DNA of 51,876 nucleotides from contig JAHIJO010000168.1 in the NCBI GenBank assembly GCA_018898455.1, positions 1 to 51,876 on the forward strand, written 5' to 3'. A model generated the notes under the pieces. The model had not been told where the DNA came from and did no database searches. It worked only from the letters and a program-made list of their open reading frames with translations. The stretch comes from Verrucomicrobiota bacterium (lineage in GTDB: Bacteria > Verrucomicrobiota > Kiritimatiellia > JAAZAB01). Of this stretch, positions 28,390 to 38,422 are shown piece by piece (position 1 is the stretch's first letter; each line of letters starts with the position of its first letter). Position numbers and translations under genes: made by a program.

Positions 28390-29273
28390 GCGCGCGGGTG
28401 GTATTGTTCATGAATCGATTTGAGTCTGGCCGGATCCACATGGGTGTAAATCTGCGTCGTGGTGATGTCGGCATGCCCCAGCATTTCCTGGATGACCCGC
28501 AACGGGGCGCCGTTATGCAAAAGGTGGCTGGCAAACGAATGCCGCAACGTGTGCGGGCTGATCGACTTCGTGATGCCGGCATTCCGCGCATAACGTTTGA
28601 CGAGTTTCCAAACGCTCCGGCGGTCGAACCCCTTGCCCCGTTGGGTCAGGAACACGACGCGATTGGCCGGGTCCCGGGATAAGCGGGGCCGGACATGATC
28701 CAGGTAATGGCTCAGCATTTTCCCTGATTTTTCGGAAAATGGCACCACGCGCTCTTTTTGTCCCTTCCCGACACATTGCAGATAACCGGCGTCGAAATGA
28801 AGATCATCCAGTCGCAACGTGCACATCTCGGAAACCCGCAGGCCGGTGGCATAAAAGATTTCCAGCAGGGCCCGGTCCCGCACGGCCTGAGGTTTGTCCC
28901 CTTGCGGCGCCGCCAGCAGGCTCTCGACTTCCTTGATGGATAGCGTTGCCGGAAGCAATTTCCACAGCTTGGGGGAATCCATGGCCTCGGCGACGTTACC
29001 GGCCAAGAGGGATTCCTGCTGCAGGTACCGCATCCAGACTTTGATCGATACAAATAAACGCGAAATTGAATTGGCGCTCAGCCCCTTTTCCTTCTCGCCA
29101 ATCATGAAGTCGAGAAGCTGTTTACGGGTCAACGCGTTCAGCGTGGAAATCTTCCGGATATCGAGGAAGCGGACAAACTTCCGGAGATCTGCCGCGTAGG
29201 CCGCCCGGGTATTCGGGCTCAATCCCCGTTCGAGTGAAATGTAATCCAGAAACTGGTCGATCAGAGCCTGCAT
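28386..29273 (-). CDS. tyrosine recombinase XerC/XerD-like
   Basis: 295 aa; LIDQFLDYISLERGLSPNTRAAYAADLRKFVRFL, ATGLRVSEMCTLRLDDL, SPHTLRHSFASHLLHNGAPLRVIQEMLGHADITTTQIYTHV. Confidence 0.95.
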   Translation of the reverse strand: MQALIDQFLDYISLERGLSPNTRAAYAADLRKFVRFLDIRKISTLNALTRKQLLDFMIGEKEKGLSANSISRLFVSIKVWMRYLQQESLLAGNVAEAMDSPKLWKLLPATLSIKEVESLLAAPQGDKPQAVRDRALLEIFYATGLRVSEMCTLRLDDLHFDAGYLQCVGKGQKERVVPFSEKSGKMLSHYLDHVRPRLSRDPANRVVFLTQRGKGFDRRSVWKLVKRYARNAGITKSISPHTLRHSFASHLLHNGAPLRVIQEMLGHADITTTQIYTHVDPARLKSIHEQYHPRA

Positions 29274-29318
29274 GACAGTGCGGCCAACCTGTTTTGCGCC
29301 GACGGGGCTATTGTTTTT

Positions 29319-29645
29319 TTACCGGCATTCCGGCGGCAAGCCGGCGACGGCATTGGTAAAGGCCTTGATATTATTGGCGTCAAAGCCGACGCCGGCAATA
29401 GTGAACTCCAGGTTCTTCAACGCTACCACCATGGAATTATAGGTAATGGTCAGCTCGCGATTTTGAAAATCAGGACGGATTGATTGAATCCCCGGTTGGC
29501 GCAAAAAAGCATCCTGGATGAGCTTGGTGCAGGCGGGATTCTTCATTCCCGGGACCTTGATGACCACCGTGCGAATATCCTGTTTCCGGCAGGCGCTCAG
29601 ACCCAGTAAAATCAACACCGCCAGAATTCCCGCCAATGTTTTCAT
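29319..29645 (-). CDS. putative lipoprotein with HMA-like fold
   Basis: 108 aa; MKTLAGILAVLILLGLSAC lipobox; VVIKVPGMKNPACTKLIQDAFLRQPGIQSIRPDFQNRELTITYN. Confidence 0.6.
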   Translation of the reverse strand: MKTLAGILAVLILLGLSACRKQDIRTVVIKVPGMKNPACTKLIQDAFLRQPGIQSIRPDFQNRELTITYNSMVVALKNLEFTIAGVGFDANNIKAFTNAVAGLPPECR

Positions 29646-29734
29646 GGGTAACCACTTTCGTGAACGCTTGATAAGAGAACGGTTTTTAAAGCACCCGCTA
29701 TTGTGTACATTTTTCGCCGGCTGTCAAATCCATC

Positions 29735-31132
29735 TTACTGCGGCCAGGCCGGCTTCAGCGTCCAGCTCTGCAACGCCGCCAGACGCGCCACCCGGTCGAT
29801 ATCCAAATCAAGACGATGACACGGCCAGGATTTGAAAGCGCGCACTTCCGCCGCAAGTTCTTCACCTTCATTGGGATAGGGCGCCACCGGCCGGGTTTCA
29901 ACCGACTGCGACGGCTTGTCTTTTACCAATACCTGGCCCAGCGCCGCGAGCGCCGACCCGATGCCTATTTCACCGGACGAACCAAGCGTGCCGGCGCCGC
30001 AACAAATGCGGGCAGGCAGCATGCCGGTCATTGTGACGGACGTCACAATCCCCAGTGCCACTCGCCGCAGGGCTTCGGACTCAATCCATCTGACCGAAGG
30101 CACACTTAAGGGCAGGCGGGTGGGACCAAGCACCGGCCGCCGCATCAAGGTATCCAACGGACGCGCCTGACTCCGCAGTAAATAACTGCGCGCGAAGAAA
30201 TCGAGAATCTCCGCCGCCGTAAACCGATCCGTCCAGAACGGTGTTTCCGTCTCGGCCGCCTGTGCGGCCAATTCCATTATTTCGCGGGGCGTAATAGACT
30301 CCGTCTGGGTCCCGAATTCAGACGCAAAATCACTGATGGTTCCCAGCCGCAAATCCGGATTGTCTCTCAGTCGCGCGCAATGAAACTCCCAATTGGACCG
30401 GACTTCTTCCAGATTAAACCCCGCGCGGAAGTCAGGCACCCGGCATTCGGCCAGCGCCGGATTGCGCCCCTTGAAATAATTACTGTCCCAGAACCATTTG
30501 GTCTTGATCATACAGGGGTGGGAATGAAACACGGCGCACCAATCGAAGTCCTTATATTGTGTCACGATATTAAAGAATCGTTTTTCCGCCTCCAAAAATG
30601 CCGCCCGTGACAGATATGCCTCCTGAAACGCCGAGCTGGCGTCATAAAAATTGAGCGTATTGCAGTACCACGTGACATGATGTTTCGGCAAATGCGCCGG
30701 CGAATAGACATAGGGGAGCTTCCGCTGACTCATCATCGCCAGCAACTGAGGACAGAACGATCCGCCATGACGCGCCAGGGATGTCATCGGCTTGCCCAAT
30801 ATGGCATCCATTTCCTCCAAGCCGGCTAGTTCCTCGGCCGCCATCCGGGCACAGCCATCGGCCCAGCCGGCCTGTTCCATACGTTCTGTCACCGTCGGAT
30901 GAATGGACCCCAGATTGATATGCCCCCCGACATCATGCCGGGCCACCGCCGCCAGGACATCCTTTCTCCCCCGGTCCCGCAAACAGCGGAACCGTTCCCC
31001 GATGATGAAAAATGTGCCCGAGATCCTTTCCTGGGTCATAACCTCCGCCAGCATTTTCAGCAGATCGTCCAGACCTTCCTGCGACGGCGTAATATAATCC
31101 TCTTCATCAAAGACAATGGATACACGCATCAT
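29735..31132 (-). CDS. polysaccharide deacetylase-like protein
   Basis: 465 aa; RVSIVFDEEDYI...ISGTFFIIGERFRCL...HDVGGHINLGSIHP...SLARHGGSFCPQLLAMM. Confidence 0.65.
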   Translation of the reverse strand: MMRVSIVFDEEDYITPSQEGLDDLLKMLAEVMTQERISGTFFIIGERFRCLRDRGRKDVLAAVARHDVGGHINLGSIHPTVTERMEQAGWADGCARMAAEELAGLEEMDAILGKPMTSLARHGGSFCPQLLAMMSQRKLPYVYSPAHLPKHHVTWYCNTLNFYDASSAFQEAYLSRAAFLEAEKRFFNIVTQYKDFDWCAVFHSHPCMIKTKWFWDSNYFKGRNPALAECRVPDFRAGFNLEEVRSNWEFHCARLRDNPDLRLGTISDFASEFGTQTESITPREIMELAAQAAETETPFWTDRFTAAEILDFFARSYLLRSQARPLDTLMRRPVLGPTRLPLSVPSVRWIESEALRRVALGIVTSVTMTGMLPARICCGAGTLGSSGEIGIGSALAALGQVLVKDKPSQSVETRPVAPYPNEGEELAAEVRAFKSWPCHRLDLDIDRVARLAALQSWTLKPAWPQ

Positions 31133-31690
31133 GACGATTCCCTTGCCTATTCATTCCTGCGGGTTCCTGACATCCCACCCTGACTTTCGGAATGAATATA
31201 CACATTTGCCCCCAGGTTGGCAATTCGTAATCCGCCCCCATTATTCAGGCCGGCTGTTTTCCCCACAGGAAATGGGCTGGTTGTCGGCCGATATTGAATC
31301 AAGTCCCGCAACGCGGGGTAATTTAATGTATAGGAATTTCAATCTTGCGGTTCTACCGAACCGCCACTACACCCGTATCCATGGTAGAGGCTGTTCGATA
31401 GAACGGCAAAGTTGCCGAAGGCCTAATTGCTTGACGCCCGGTGAAGGCGCCGGGACTTTTACAATGCAACCGTTATCTGTAAGCTGGTTGACCTTACGCG
31501 GCGGATTGTAATTCCTGAACATTACATTTGGCCCCGCCACAATCCATGCCATGAAAATGAGTAGTGTAGCGGCCCGCCTGCGTTCCGCCACGGGAAGACT
31601 CCGGCAAAGGCAGGCATTTCAAGCCACCGCTTGGGTGACAAGAACTACAATAAATTGAAATTACCAGGCGGAAATTGAACAAAATAGTGT

Positions 31691-31719
31691 TTGACAATTT
31701 GTTTCATATTTCGTAACTT
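31691..31719 (+). promoter_or_regulatory. promoter for MarR-type regulator
   Basis: TTGACA-17 nt-TAACTT, 7 nt before ATG at 31727. Confidence 0.55.
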
Positions 31720-31726
31720 CCAGTTT

Positions 31727-32233
31727 ATGAATATTTCAAGATGTAAAGCATCCCGAGCGATTCCCCTGGAAAAGTTTGCCGATCGCCTGCTCCAACTGAT
31801 GCCGCGAATCATGCATAACCAGGTGAAGCAGGAACGCAACTACCTGACCCGCGGCATCATCACCCTCCCGCAGTTGTGGGTGCTCAGGCAGGTGGCCGAA
31901 CTGGGAACATGTTCGATGCATACGCTGGCCCAGGCCCAAGGCCTGAAAGCATCGACGGTCACCGGACTGGCCGACCGGCTTGTCAAGCTGGGCCTGCTCA
32001 AGCGCTTGACCAGCGAGACCGATCGCCGCGTCGTTCTGGCCGTGATTACACCCAAGGGCCGGAAAATCATGGTGGCCCTGCACAGCGAACACCGCAAATC
32101 AATCATCCGCATGTTTCAGCATATCTCCCCGCAGGAACGGGTTATCTATCTTCAAATCATTGAAAAAATAGGGTATCCGCTGGCAAATCTATCCGACAAG
32201 ACCCCTTCAGCAACCATCGCCCAAAGGAAATAA
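31727..32233 (+). CDS. MarR-family transcriptional regulator
   Basis: MNISRCKASRAIPLEKFADRLLQLMPRI...TLPQLWVLRQVAELGTCSMHTLAQAQGLKASTVTGLADRLVKLGLLKRLTSETDRRVVLAVITPKGRKI. Confidence 0.9.
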   Translation: MNISRCKASRAIPLEKFADRLLQLMPRIMHNQVKQERNYLTRGIITLPQLWVLRQVAELGTCSMHTLAQAQGLKASTVTGLADRLVKLGLLKRLTSETDRRVVLAVITPKGRKIMVALHSEHRKSIIRMFQHISPQERVIYLQIIEKIGYPLANLSDKTPSATIAQRK

Positions 32234-33798
32234 TGAACTTGATGAGATCCTCTTATATCCGGCCGCTGGGCGTCTTGTTATTAGCCTTATCAGCGGGAGT
32301 CGCTCCGGCCGGCGACATTAACCAGCTTTCATCCGCCGGGTTTGACAAGGAGGCCTATATTGCCGGCGCCCGGACCAGCATGGTCTTGCGCATTGGACGG
32401 GTGGACTGTATGGCTTACGCGTTGAAAAATAATTCGGAAGTCAAGATCAAGCGCATTCAGCCGCGCCTGCGGGAGGATGATGTGCGCATCGCCCGGTCGG
32501 TCTTCGAACCCAGCCTGAGCGTCGAAGCTGCGCTGACCGACACCACGGAGCTCTCGCCCAACCTGATCTATGGGACCAACATCTCGCTGATGCGGTCGGG
32601 AGATCTTAACGCCGGAGTGGGCGGCAAGCTCTGGACAGGCACCCGGTATGATCTGGCCGTGGACACCAGCCGCATCAAATCCAGTTCTCCGACCCAGATC
32701 ATCAATCCGGCTTACGGCGTAGAGCCGCAGATCACGCTGACCCAGCCGCTGCTGCGGGGCGCCGGCATTACCGTCAACCGGGCCGAGATTGTTATCACTG
32801 AGAATAACCTGCAGATTTCCACCAAGAATCTCCAGGCCACCGTCATGGACATCATTACCCGCACCCTGGTGGCGTATTACGATCTGTATTATGCCCGGGC
32901 CCGGTATTCCATTGAGGCCGATGCCTTGGAGCGGACTCGTCGGCTGTTGACCATCAACCAGGCCCGCCACGCCAAGGGTCTGATCAGTTCCGTGAACCTG
33001 TTGGAAACGGAAACAGCGGTAGCCGAACGGATGAAGCGGGTAATAGCAGCCGAAGCGGCCATGAAGACAGCCGAAGACGCGCTGAAACTGGTGACCAACC
33101 TGGTGGATGATCCCGCCCTCTGGAATGCGCGGGTTGAACTTCTGGAGGAACCGGTGCTCGGTCTCCAACGCATCGACCTGGTACAATGTCTGGAACGGGC
33201 ATTCGATAACCGTCCCGATTATCAATCCATGAAGATCGCCCTGATCAACCGCGATGTTCAGATTCAAGTTGCTCGCAATGGTCTGCTCCCCACGGTGGAC
33301 GTGATCGGCAGTTTCGGTCTGAATGGACTCGGGGACACGTATGGCGCCGCCGCGGACAACGCCAATATGGATTACAAGGACTGGCTGGTGGGCGTCCGGG
33401 TAACGGTTCCCTGGGGGCGCGGCGACCGGGCCAGGTATGACAAGAGTAAATGGGAAAAAATTCAGGCGATCCTGGAACTCAAGCGGTTGGAACAGGACAT
33501 TATCTTTGCCGTTCGTAACCGCGTGCGGGATGTGGACATTCAATACCGCCAGACTGAAGCCGCGATGCTGGCGGCCGACATGGAGACGAAAAACTACGAT
33601 GCCCAGCAGGAACGCTATGCGGTCGGCCAGGTCAATACCCATGATATTCTCGACTATCAGAACCGGCTGGCATCCGCCAGGCTGGACTACGTCAAGGCCA
33701 TGATTGATTATCAGATCGCCCTGATTCGCCTGGATCAGGCCGAGGGCGTGACGCTGGCTAATAACAACATTACCCTGGAGAATGAGCATGACCCGTAA
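32233..33798 (+). CDS. TolC-family outer membrane efflux protein
   Basis: 521 aa; two-fold repeated coiled-coil helices; ...YDAQQERYAVGQVNTHDILDYQNRLASARLDYVKAMIDYQIALIRLDQAEG. Confidence 0.9.
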   Translation: MNLMRSSYIRPLGVLLLALSAGVAPAGDINQLSSAGFDKEAYIAGARTSMVLRIGRVDCMAYALKNNSEVKIKRIQPRLREDDVRIARSVFEPSLSVEAALTDTTELSPNLIYGTNISLMRSGDLNAGVGGKLWTGTRYDLAVDTSRIKSSSPTQIINPAYGVEPQITLTQPLLRGAGITVNRAEIVITENNLQISTKNLQATVMDIITRTLVAYYDLYYARARYSIEADALERTRRLLTINQARHAKGLISSVNLLETETAVAERMKRVIAAEAAMKTAEDALKLVTNLVDDPALWNARVELLEEPVLGLQRIDLVQCLERAFDNRPDYQSMKIALINRDVQIQVARNGLLPTVDVIGSFGLNGLGDTYGAAADNANMDYKDWLVGVRVTVPWGRGDRARYDKSKWEKIQAILELKRLEQDIIFAVRNRVRDVDIQYRQTEAAMLAADMETKNYDAQQERYAVGQVNTHDILDYQNRLASARLDYVKAMIDYQIALIRLDQAEGVTLANNNITLENEHDP

Positions 33799-34840
33799 GG
33801 AAGAGGTCAGAGATCAGAGGTCAGAGGTCAGATACTTGTCCGCCATGGCTACTCTGTCCCGATGCGCTTCACGATCGGGACTACGAAGGCCGGGAGCGAA
33901 GGTGGCAACCATCTCGGTCCGGGCGGCTGTCATGGGACTATCGATCGCGATGATACCGCTGACAGGGTGCTGGAAGGCACAGAAGACAGCCGCGGTGGAA
34001 TCTATTCCGGTTCGGGTCAAGCGCGTAGAACTGCAGACCTTGAAGCGCTCGCTTGACTATGCGGGCAATATCCGGGCCCGGGAAGAAGCCTTGGTGTATC
34101 CCAAGGTCTCCGGCAAGATCATGGAGAAGGTCCGGGAGGAAGGCGTCCGGGTGACCAAGGGCGACGTCATCGCCTACATCGATCGCGACGAAGTCGGCTT
34201 CACCTACGAGAAAGCCCCGGTTGAAAGCCCGCTGGCCGGTTTTGTAGGGCGGATTTACGTGGACCGCGGCACAAGCGTGACTTTGCAAACCCCCATTGCC
34301 ATGGTGGTGGATATTGAAGCCGTGGAACTGGCCCTGGATGTACCGGAAAAATTCATCGCGCAGGTCAAATTGGGGCAAATGGCCGAGCTTAACGTGGACG
34401 CCTGGCCGGGGGAGACGTTTAGCGGCCAAGTGACCAAGATCAGCCCGGTCATCGATCTGGACACGCGCACGGCACCGGTGGAAATCACGATTAAAAACCC
34501 CGCTTACCGGCTCAAGCCGGGCATGTTTGCGCGGGTAAAACTGGTGCTCGAGGAACGGAATAATATTCCGGTCATCATGAAAGAGGCGGTCCTGGGCCGG
34601 GATTCCGACACCTATGTGTACCTCGCGAGTAACAACATCGCGCATCTTCGCAATGTGCGCCTGGGTCTCCGGGAAGGATCCAATTATGAAGTGACGGAGG
34701 GACTGACTCCGGGGGACATAGTAGTGATCATGGGCCAACAGCGCCTGCGGGATGGCGCGGCCGTGAGCACGGAAGAAGAGCCAGGCAAAATAAATCCAAA
34801 ATCCCAAAATCCAGGGAAGAAAAAACATTTCGATCAATGA
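33782..34840 (+). CDS. efflux RND periplasmic adaptor (HlyD/MFP) lipoprotein
   Basis: LSIAMIPLTGCWK lipobox; VYPKVSGKIMEKVREEGVRVTKGDVIAYIDRDEV, VKLGQMAELNVDAWPGETFSGQVTKISPVIDLDTRTAPVEI. True start may be ATG 33932. Confidence 0.92.
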   Translation: MSMTRKEEVRDQRSEVRYLSAMATLSRCASRSGLRRPGAKVATISVRAAVMGLSIAMIPLTGCWKAQKTAAVESIPVRVKRVELQTLKRSLDYAGNIRAREEALVYPKVSGKIMEKVREEGVRVTKGDVIAYIDRDEVGFTYEKAPVESPLAGFVGRIYVDRGTSVTLQTPIAMVVDIEAVELALDVPEKFIAQVKLGQMAELNVDAWPGETFSGQVTKISPVIDLDTRTAPVEITIKNPAYRLKPGMFARVKLVLEERNNIPVIMKEAVLGRDSDTYVYLASNNIAHLRNVRLGLREGSNYEVTEGLTPGDIVVIMGQQRLRDGAAVSTEEEPGKINPKSQNPGKKKHFDQ

Positions 34841-34865
34841 AACCAAAATTTAAAGGCTTCATTCT

Positions 34866-37800
34866 ATGAATCTTCCCGATTTTGGCGTACGCCGGCCGGT
34901 CACTAACCTGATGATTTTCTTTGGCATCATGATCCTGTCGTTCTATGCCCTATCCCAGCTGGGCGTGGACATGATGCCCGAGATTGAGCCGCCGGCCATT
35001 TCGGTGATTTCCGTCTATCCCGGCGCCGGCCCGGAAGACGTTGAAATCAAGGTGACCGAGCCGCTGGAGAACCAGCTGGCCACCACACCCGGCCTTGAAA
35101 AGATCACGTCCCGCTCGCGGGAGGGGGTTTCCGCCATCACCCTCCGTTTCGCCTGGGGGCAGAATCTGGATGAAGCATCCAACGACATCCGCGACCGCAT
35201 CGAAAGAACCAAGCGGGCTTTACCCGACATCCCCGACGAGATGGACAATCCGTCCATCTTCAAATTTAACACAGCGATGATGCCCATCCTGTACCTCGGC
35301 ATCACGGCCGACCGGACTTACTCGGAACTCTATGACATGATCGATAAGCGCGTCGGCGATCCCCTGCGCCAGATCCCCGGCGTCGGCACCGTCCAGATCC
35401 ATGGCGGTCTCCAGCGTCAGATCAATATCTGGATTGACAAAATCAAGCTGGAAAGCTCCGGCTTTTCCATCCTGGACATTAAAGCAGTACTGGGCCGCGA
35501 AAATATCACCCAGCCGGTGGGCGACCTGAAAACAGGCCTGTCCGAGTACCTCCTGCGCCTGCCGGGCGAGTTTACCAGCCCGGAGGAAATCAACACCGTG
35601 ATCCTGGGCCAGCGCAATGGCAAGCTGGTTTACCTGAAAGACGTGGCCCGGGTAGAGGACGGCTATAAAGAAAGCACGACCATCGTCCGCATTAACGGTC
35701 AGCGCGGCGTGCAATTGATGGTGCAGAAACAAGCCGGGGTGAACACCGTGCAGGTGGCCACGCGCGTTAAAAATAAGCTCAAGGAACTTGAAAAACTCCT
35801 GCCTGCAGATGTCAAGATGAGTATCGCCATGGACGCCTCGCAGGATATCCTAAACTCGCTGGACACATTGAAAACGACGGCCTGCGATGCCATCATCCTG
35901 GTCATCCTGATTACCTGGTTTTTCCTGCAAAGGTTCCGGCCCAGTATGATCATCGCGCTGACCATCCCCTTCTCCCTGCTGACCGCTTTCCTTTACTTGT
36001 TCATGGCCGACAAGACCATCAACACGATCAGCCTGTCGTCGCTGGCCATTGTCGTCGGCCTGGTCGTGGACGACGCCATCGTGGTTGTGGACAACATCAT
36101 GCGCCACCTGGGGCGCGGCCAACGGCCGCAGGAGGCGGCCATCTTCGGCACGTCGGAGATGTTCCTGGCGATTCTGGCCTCCACCTCCACGACGGTCGTG
36201 GTGTTCCTGCCGCTCCTGTTTGTCTCCGGCGTGGTCGGCATCATGTTCGGCGAGCTGGCGGTGATTATCATCGTTACCCTGCTGGCATCCCTCTTAACCG
36301 CAACCACCTTCACCCCGATGCTGTGCTCCAGGTGGCTGAAAGGCCGAACGCCGGTCCCGGCAGGCGCCGCGTCCGCCAAATTCTCAACGTGGATCCAGAA
36401 AGTGTATGATCTCTCCGAGCGCTGGTTCACGTCATGGGAACACGCCTATGGTCTGGCCCTGGCCTGGTCGCTGGAATACAAGAAAACCGTGATCTTCGGA
36501 TTTACCGGAATTTTCCTGGCCAGCCTCTCCCTGATCCCCCTGGTCGGCACGGAATTCGCCCCGGAGGAAGACACAGGCGACCTGAACATCACAGCTCACT
36601 TGCCGATCGGCACACGGATGGAGGAAACCGACAAGGTGGCACGCCAGGTGGAAGCCATTATCGTCCAGGAAATTCCGGAACGACGTTACTACCGCATGCG
36701 CAGCGGCGGCGGCGGCGGCATGAGCGGTGTTTTCGGCGGCTCATCCGGCCCCCATGTCGTTTCGAGCGGCATCAAGCTGATTCCAAAGAACGATCGCCGC
36801 CGTGGCGTCAAGGAAATCGCCCAGAGTGTCCGCGCCCGCATTCGTAAAATTCCCGGCATTTTAAAAACGGACGTCAACACGGGGAATGCGCTGGGCCAGT
36901 TGATCACGGGGTCGGGCGGCAAGAAGATCCAGGTGGAGATCATCGGGCATTCATTTGAAGACACGGACGCGGCGGGTGAAAAGATCATGGCGCTCATGGA
37001 ACGCACCCCGGGCGCCGTGGACGTGAGCATAACCCGGGAGCTGAAGCGACCCGAATTGCGCGTTGCCGTGGACCGCGAAAAGGCCGCCGCGCTCGGCCTG
37101 GATATGAACACGGTGTCCGAAAGCGTCAAGACTTTCTTTGAAGGCGCCACGGCCAGTAAATACCGGGAAAAAGGCGAGACCTATGACATGTATGTCCGTC
37201 TGGAGGACTCTTTCCGCACCAAGCCGGAAGACCTGGAAAACCTGATGATCGTATCGCCCTACACCGGCAAGTCCCTGAAACTGATTAATTTTGCGAAGCT
37301 CTATGAAACGGCCGGCCCCATGGAAATCGAGCGCAAGAATCGCGAGCGCGTGCTCCGCGTGGAATGCAACACCCACCAGCGAGCCATGGGCGATGTGATT
37401 GCCGATATTGAACGGGGCATCACCGCGATTACCCTGCCGTCGGACATCACCATTGATATCGGCGGCGAAGCCGAGGAACAGGCCAAGGCCTTCAAGGACC
37501 TGACCCTTTTGCTCCTGCTGGGGATTGCCCTGGTGTACATGGTCATGGCCGCCCAGTTCGAATCACTACTGGACCCGTTTATCATCATGTTCGCCGTGCC
37601 GTTCACGTTCACCGGCGTCATCCTGGCCTTCCTGGCGACGAACACAACGCTGAGCGTCATTACCTTCCTGGGCATTGTGATGCTGGTGGGCATTGTCGTC
37701 AAGAACGCCATCGTGCTCATCAGTTACATCAACATCCTGCGTGCCCGGGGCCTATCCATGACGGAAGCGGTTACCACCGGCGGCGCACACCGGTTGCGGC

Positions 37801-38018
37801 CCGTGCTGATGACCACTTGCGCCACGATCATGGGCTTGATCCCGCTGGCCCTCTCCCGCGGGGAAGGTTCGGAAACCTGGCAGCCGCTGGGCATTACCAT
37901 GATCGGCGGCCTGACCGTTTCCTCGTTCATCACTATGTTGTTTGTGCCGACGATCTACGCCCTCTTTAAATCGAAAATCAAGAGAAAGAATCATGAGGCG
38001 GTCCCACAGGCAACCTGA
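34866..38018 (+). CDS. RND-family efflux transporter permease
   Basis: 1050 aa; MNLPDFGVRRPVTNLMIFFGIMILSFYALSQLGVDMMPEIEPPAISVISVYPGAGPEDVE, VGLVVDDAIVVVDNI, GIVVKNAIVLISYIN. Confidence 0.97.
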   Translation: MNLPDFGVRRPVTNLMIFFGIMILSFYALSQLGVDMMPEIEPPAISVISVYPGAGPEDVEIKVTEPLENQLATTPGLEKITSRSREGVSAITLRFAWGQNLDEASNDIRDRIERTKRALPDIPDEMDNPSIFKFNTAMMPILYLGITADRTYSELYDMIDKRVGDPLRQIPGVGTVQIHGGLQRQINIWIDKIKLESSGFSILDIKAVLGRENITQPVGDLKTGLSEYLLRLPGEFTSPEEINTVILGQRNGKLVYLKDVARVEDGYKESTTIVRINGQRGVQLMVQKQAGVNTVQVATRVKNKLKELEKLLPADVKMSIAMDASQDILNSLDTLKTTACDAIILVILITWFFLQRFRPSMIIALTIPFSLLTAFLYLFMADKTINTISLSSLAIVVGLVVDDAIVVVDNIMRHLGRGQRPQEAAIFGTSEMFLAILASTSTTVVVFLPLLFVSGVVGIMFGELAVIIIVTLLASLLTATTFTPMLCSRWLKGRTPVPAGAASAKFSTWIQKVYDLSERWFTSWEHAYGLALAWSLEYKKTVIFGFTGIFLASLSLIPLVGTEFAPEEDTGDLNITAHLPIGTRMEETDKVARQVEAIIVQEIPERRYYRMRSGGGGGMSGVFGGSSGPHVVSSGIKLIPKNDRRRGVKEIAQSVRARIRKIPGILKTDVNTGNALGQLITGSGGKKIQVEIIGHSFEDTDAAGEKIMALMERTPGAVDVSITRELKRPELRVAVDREKAAALGLDMNTVSESVKTFFEGATASKYREKGETYDMYVRLEDSFRTKPEDLENLMIVSPYTGKSLKLINFAKLYETAGPMEIERKNRERVLRVECNTHQRAMGDVIADIERGITAITLPSDITIDIGGEAEEQAKAFKDLTLLLLLGIALVYMVMAAQFESLLDPFIIMFAVPFTFTGVILAFLATNTTLSVITFLGIVMLVGIVVKNAIVLISYINILRARGLSMTEAVTTGGAHRLRPVLMTTCATIMGLIPLALSRGEGSETWQPLGITMIGGLTVSSFITMLFVPTIYALFKSKIKRKNHEAVPQAT

Positions 38019-38074
38019 GTTGATGGCAACCCACGGAAAACACAGAATGTAACCCCATCTGAAATGAGGTGGTT

Positions 38075-38365
38075 ATGAAAATGCTGATGCTGGTTTATAA
38101 CGAAGCGATCGGCGAAGAAGTGATGGAAATGACGGCTTCCTGCGGGGGGGGCAACTATACACGTATCGATGGTATCTTCGGCAAAGGCGGAACATCCGGT
38201 ACGCATCTGGGCACAGATATCTGGCCGGGTCGCAATAACATCCTGCTTCTGGCGGTATCAGACGACGAGGCGAAAAAAATGCTCGCAGGTATCAAGTCCC
38301 TGCGTAAAACCCTGGGGGCCGAGGGGGTAAAGGCGTTTGTCTGGAATCTTGAAGCGGTGACCTGA
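38075..38365 (+). CDS. small P-II-like transporter-associated protein (PG0541-type)
   Basis: MKMLMLVYNEAIGEEVMEMTASCGGGNYTRIDGIFGKGGTSGTHLGTDIWPGRNNILLLAVSDDEAKKMLAGIKSLRKTLGAEGVKAFVWNLEAVT; follows RND gene. Confidence 0.75.
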   Translation: MKMLMLVYNEAIGEEVMEMTASCGGGNYTRIDGIFGKGGTSGTHLGTDIWPGRNNILLLAVSDDEAKKMLAGIKSLRKTLGAEGVKAFVWNLEAVT

Positions 38366-38422
38366 GTAGCCGCGTCAGTAGCCTTATCAATCGTGACTAT
38401 TATTGAACGCTGATTTCCCTTC

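Noticed and set aside
32329-33789. 486-aa minus-strand ORF antisense to the TolC-like gene
   Set aside because: The plus-strand frame gives a clear TolC-family protein in an operon; the antisense ORF has no family signature and reflects high-GC codon mirroring.
33938-34846. 302-aa minus-strand ORF
   Set aside because: Shadow of the MFP gene.
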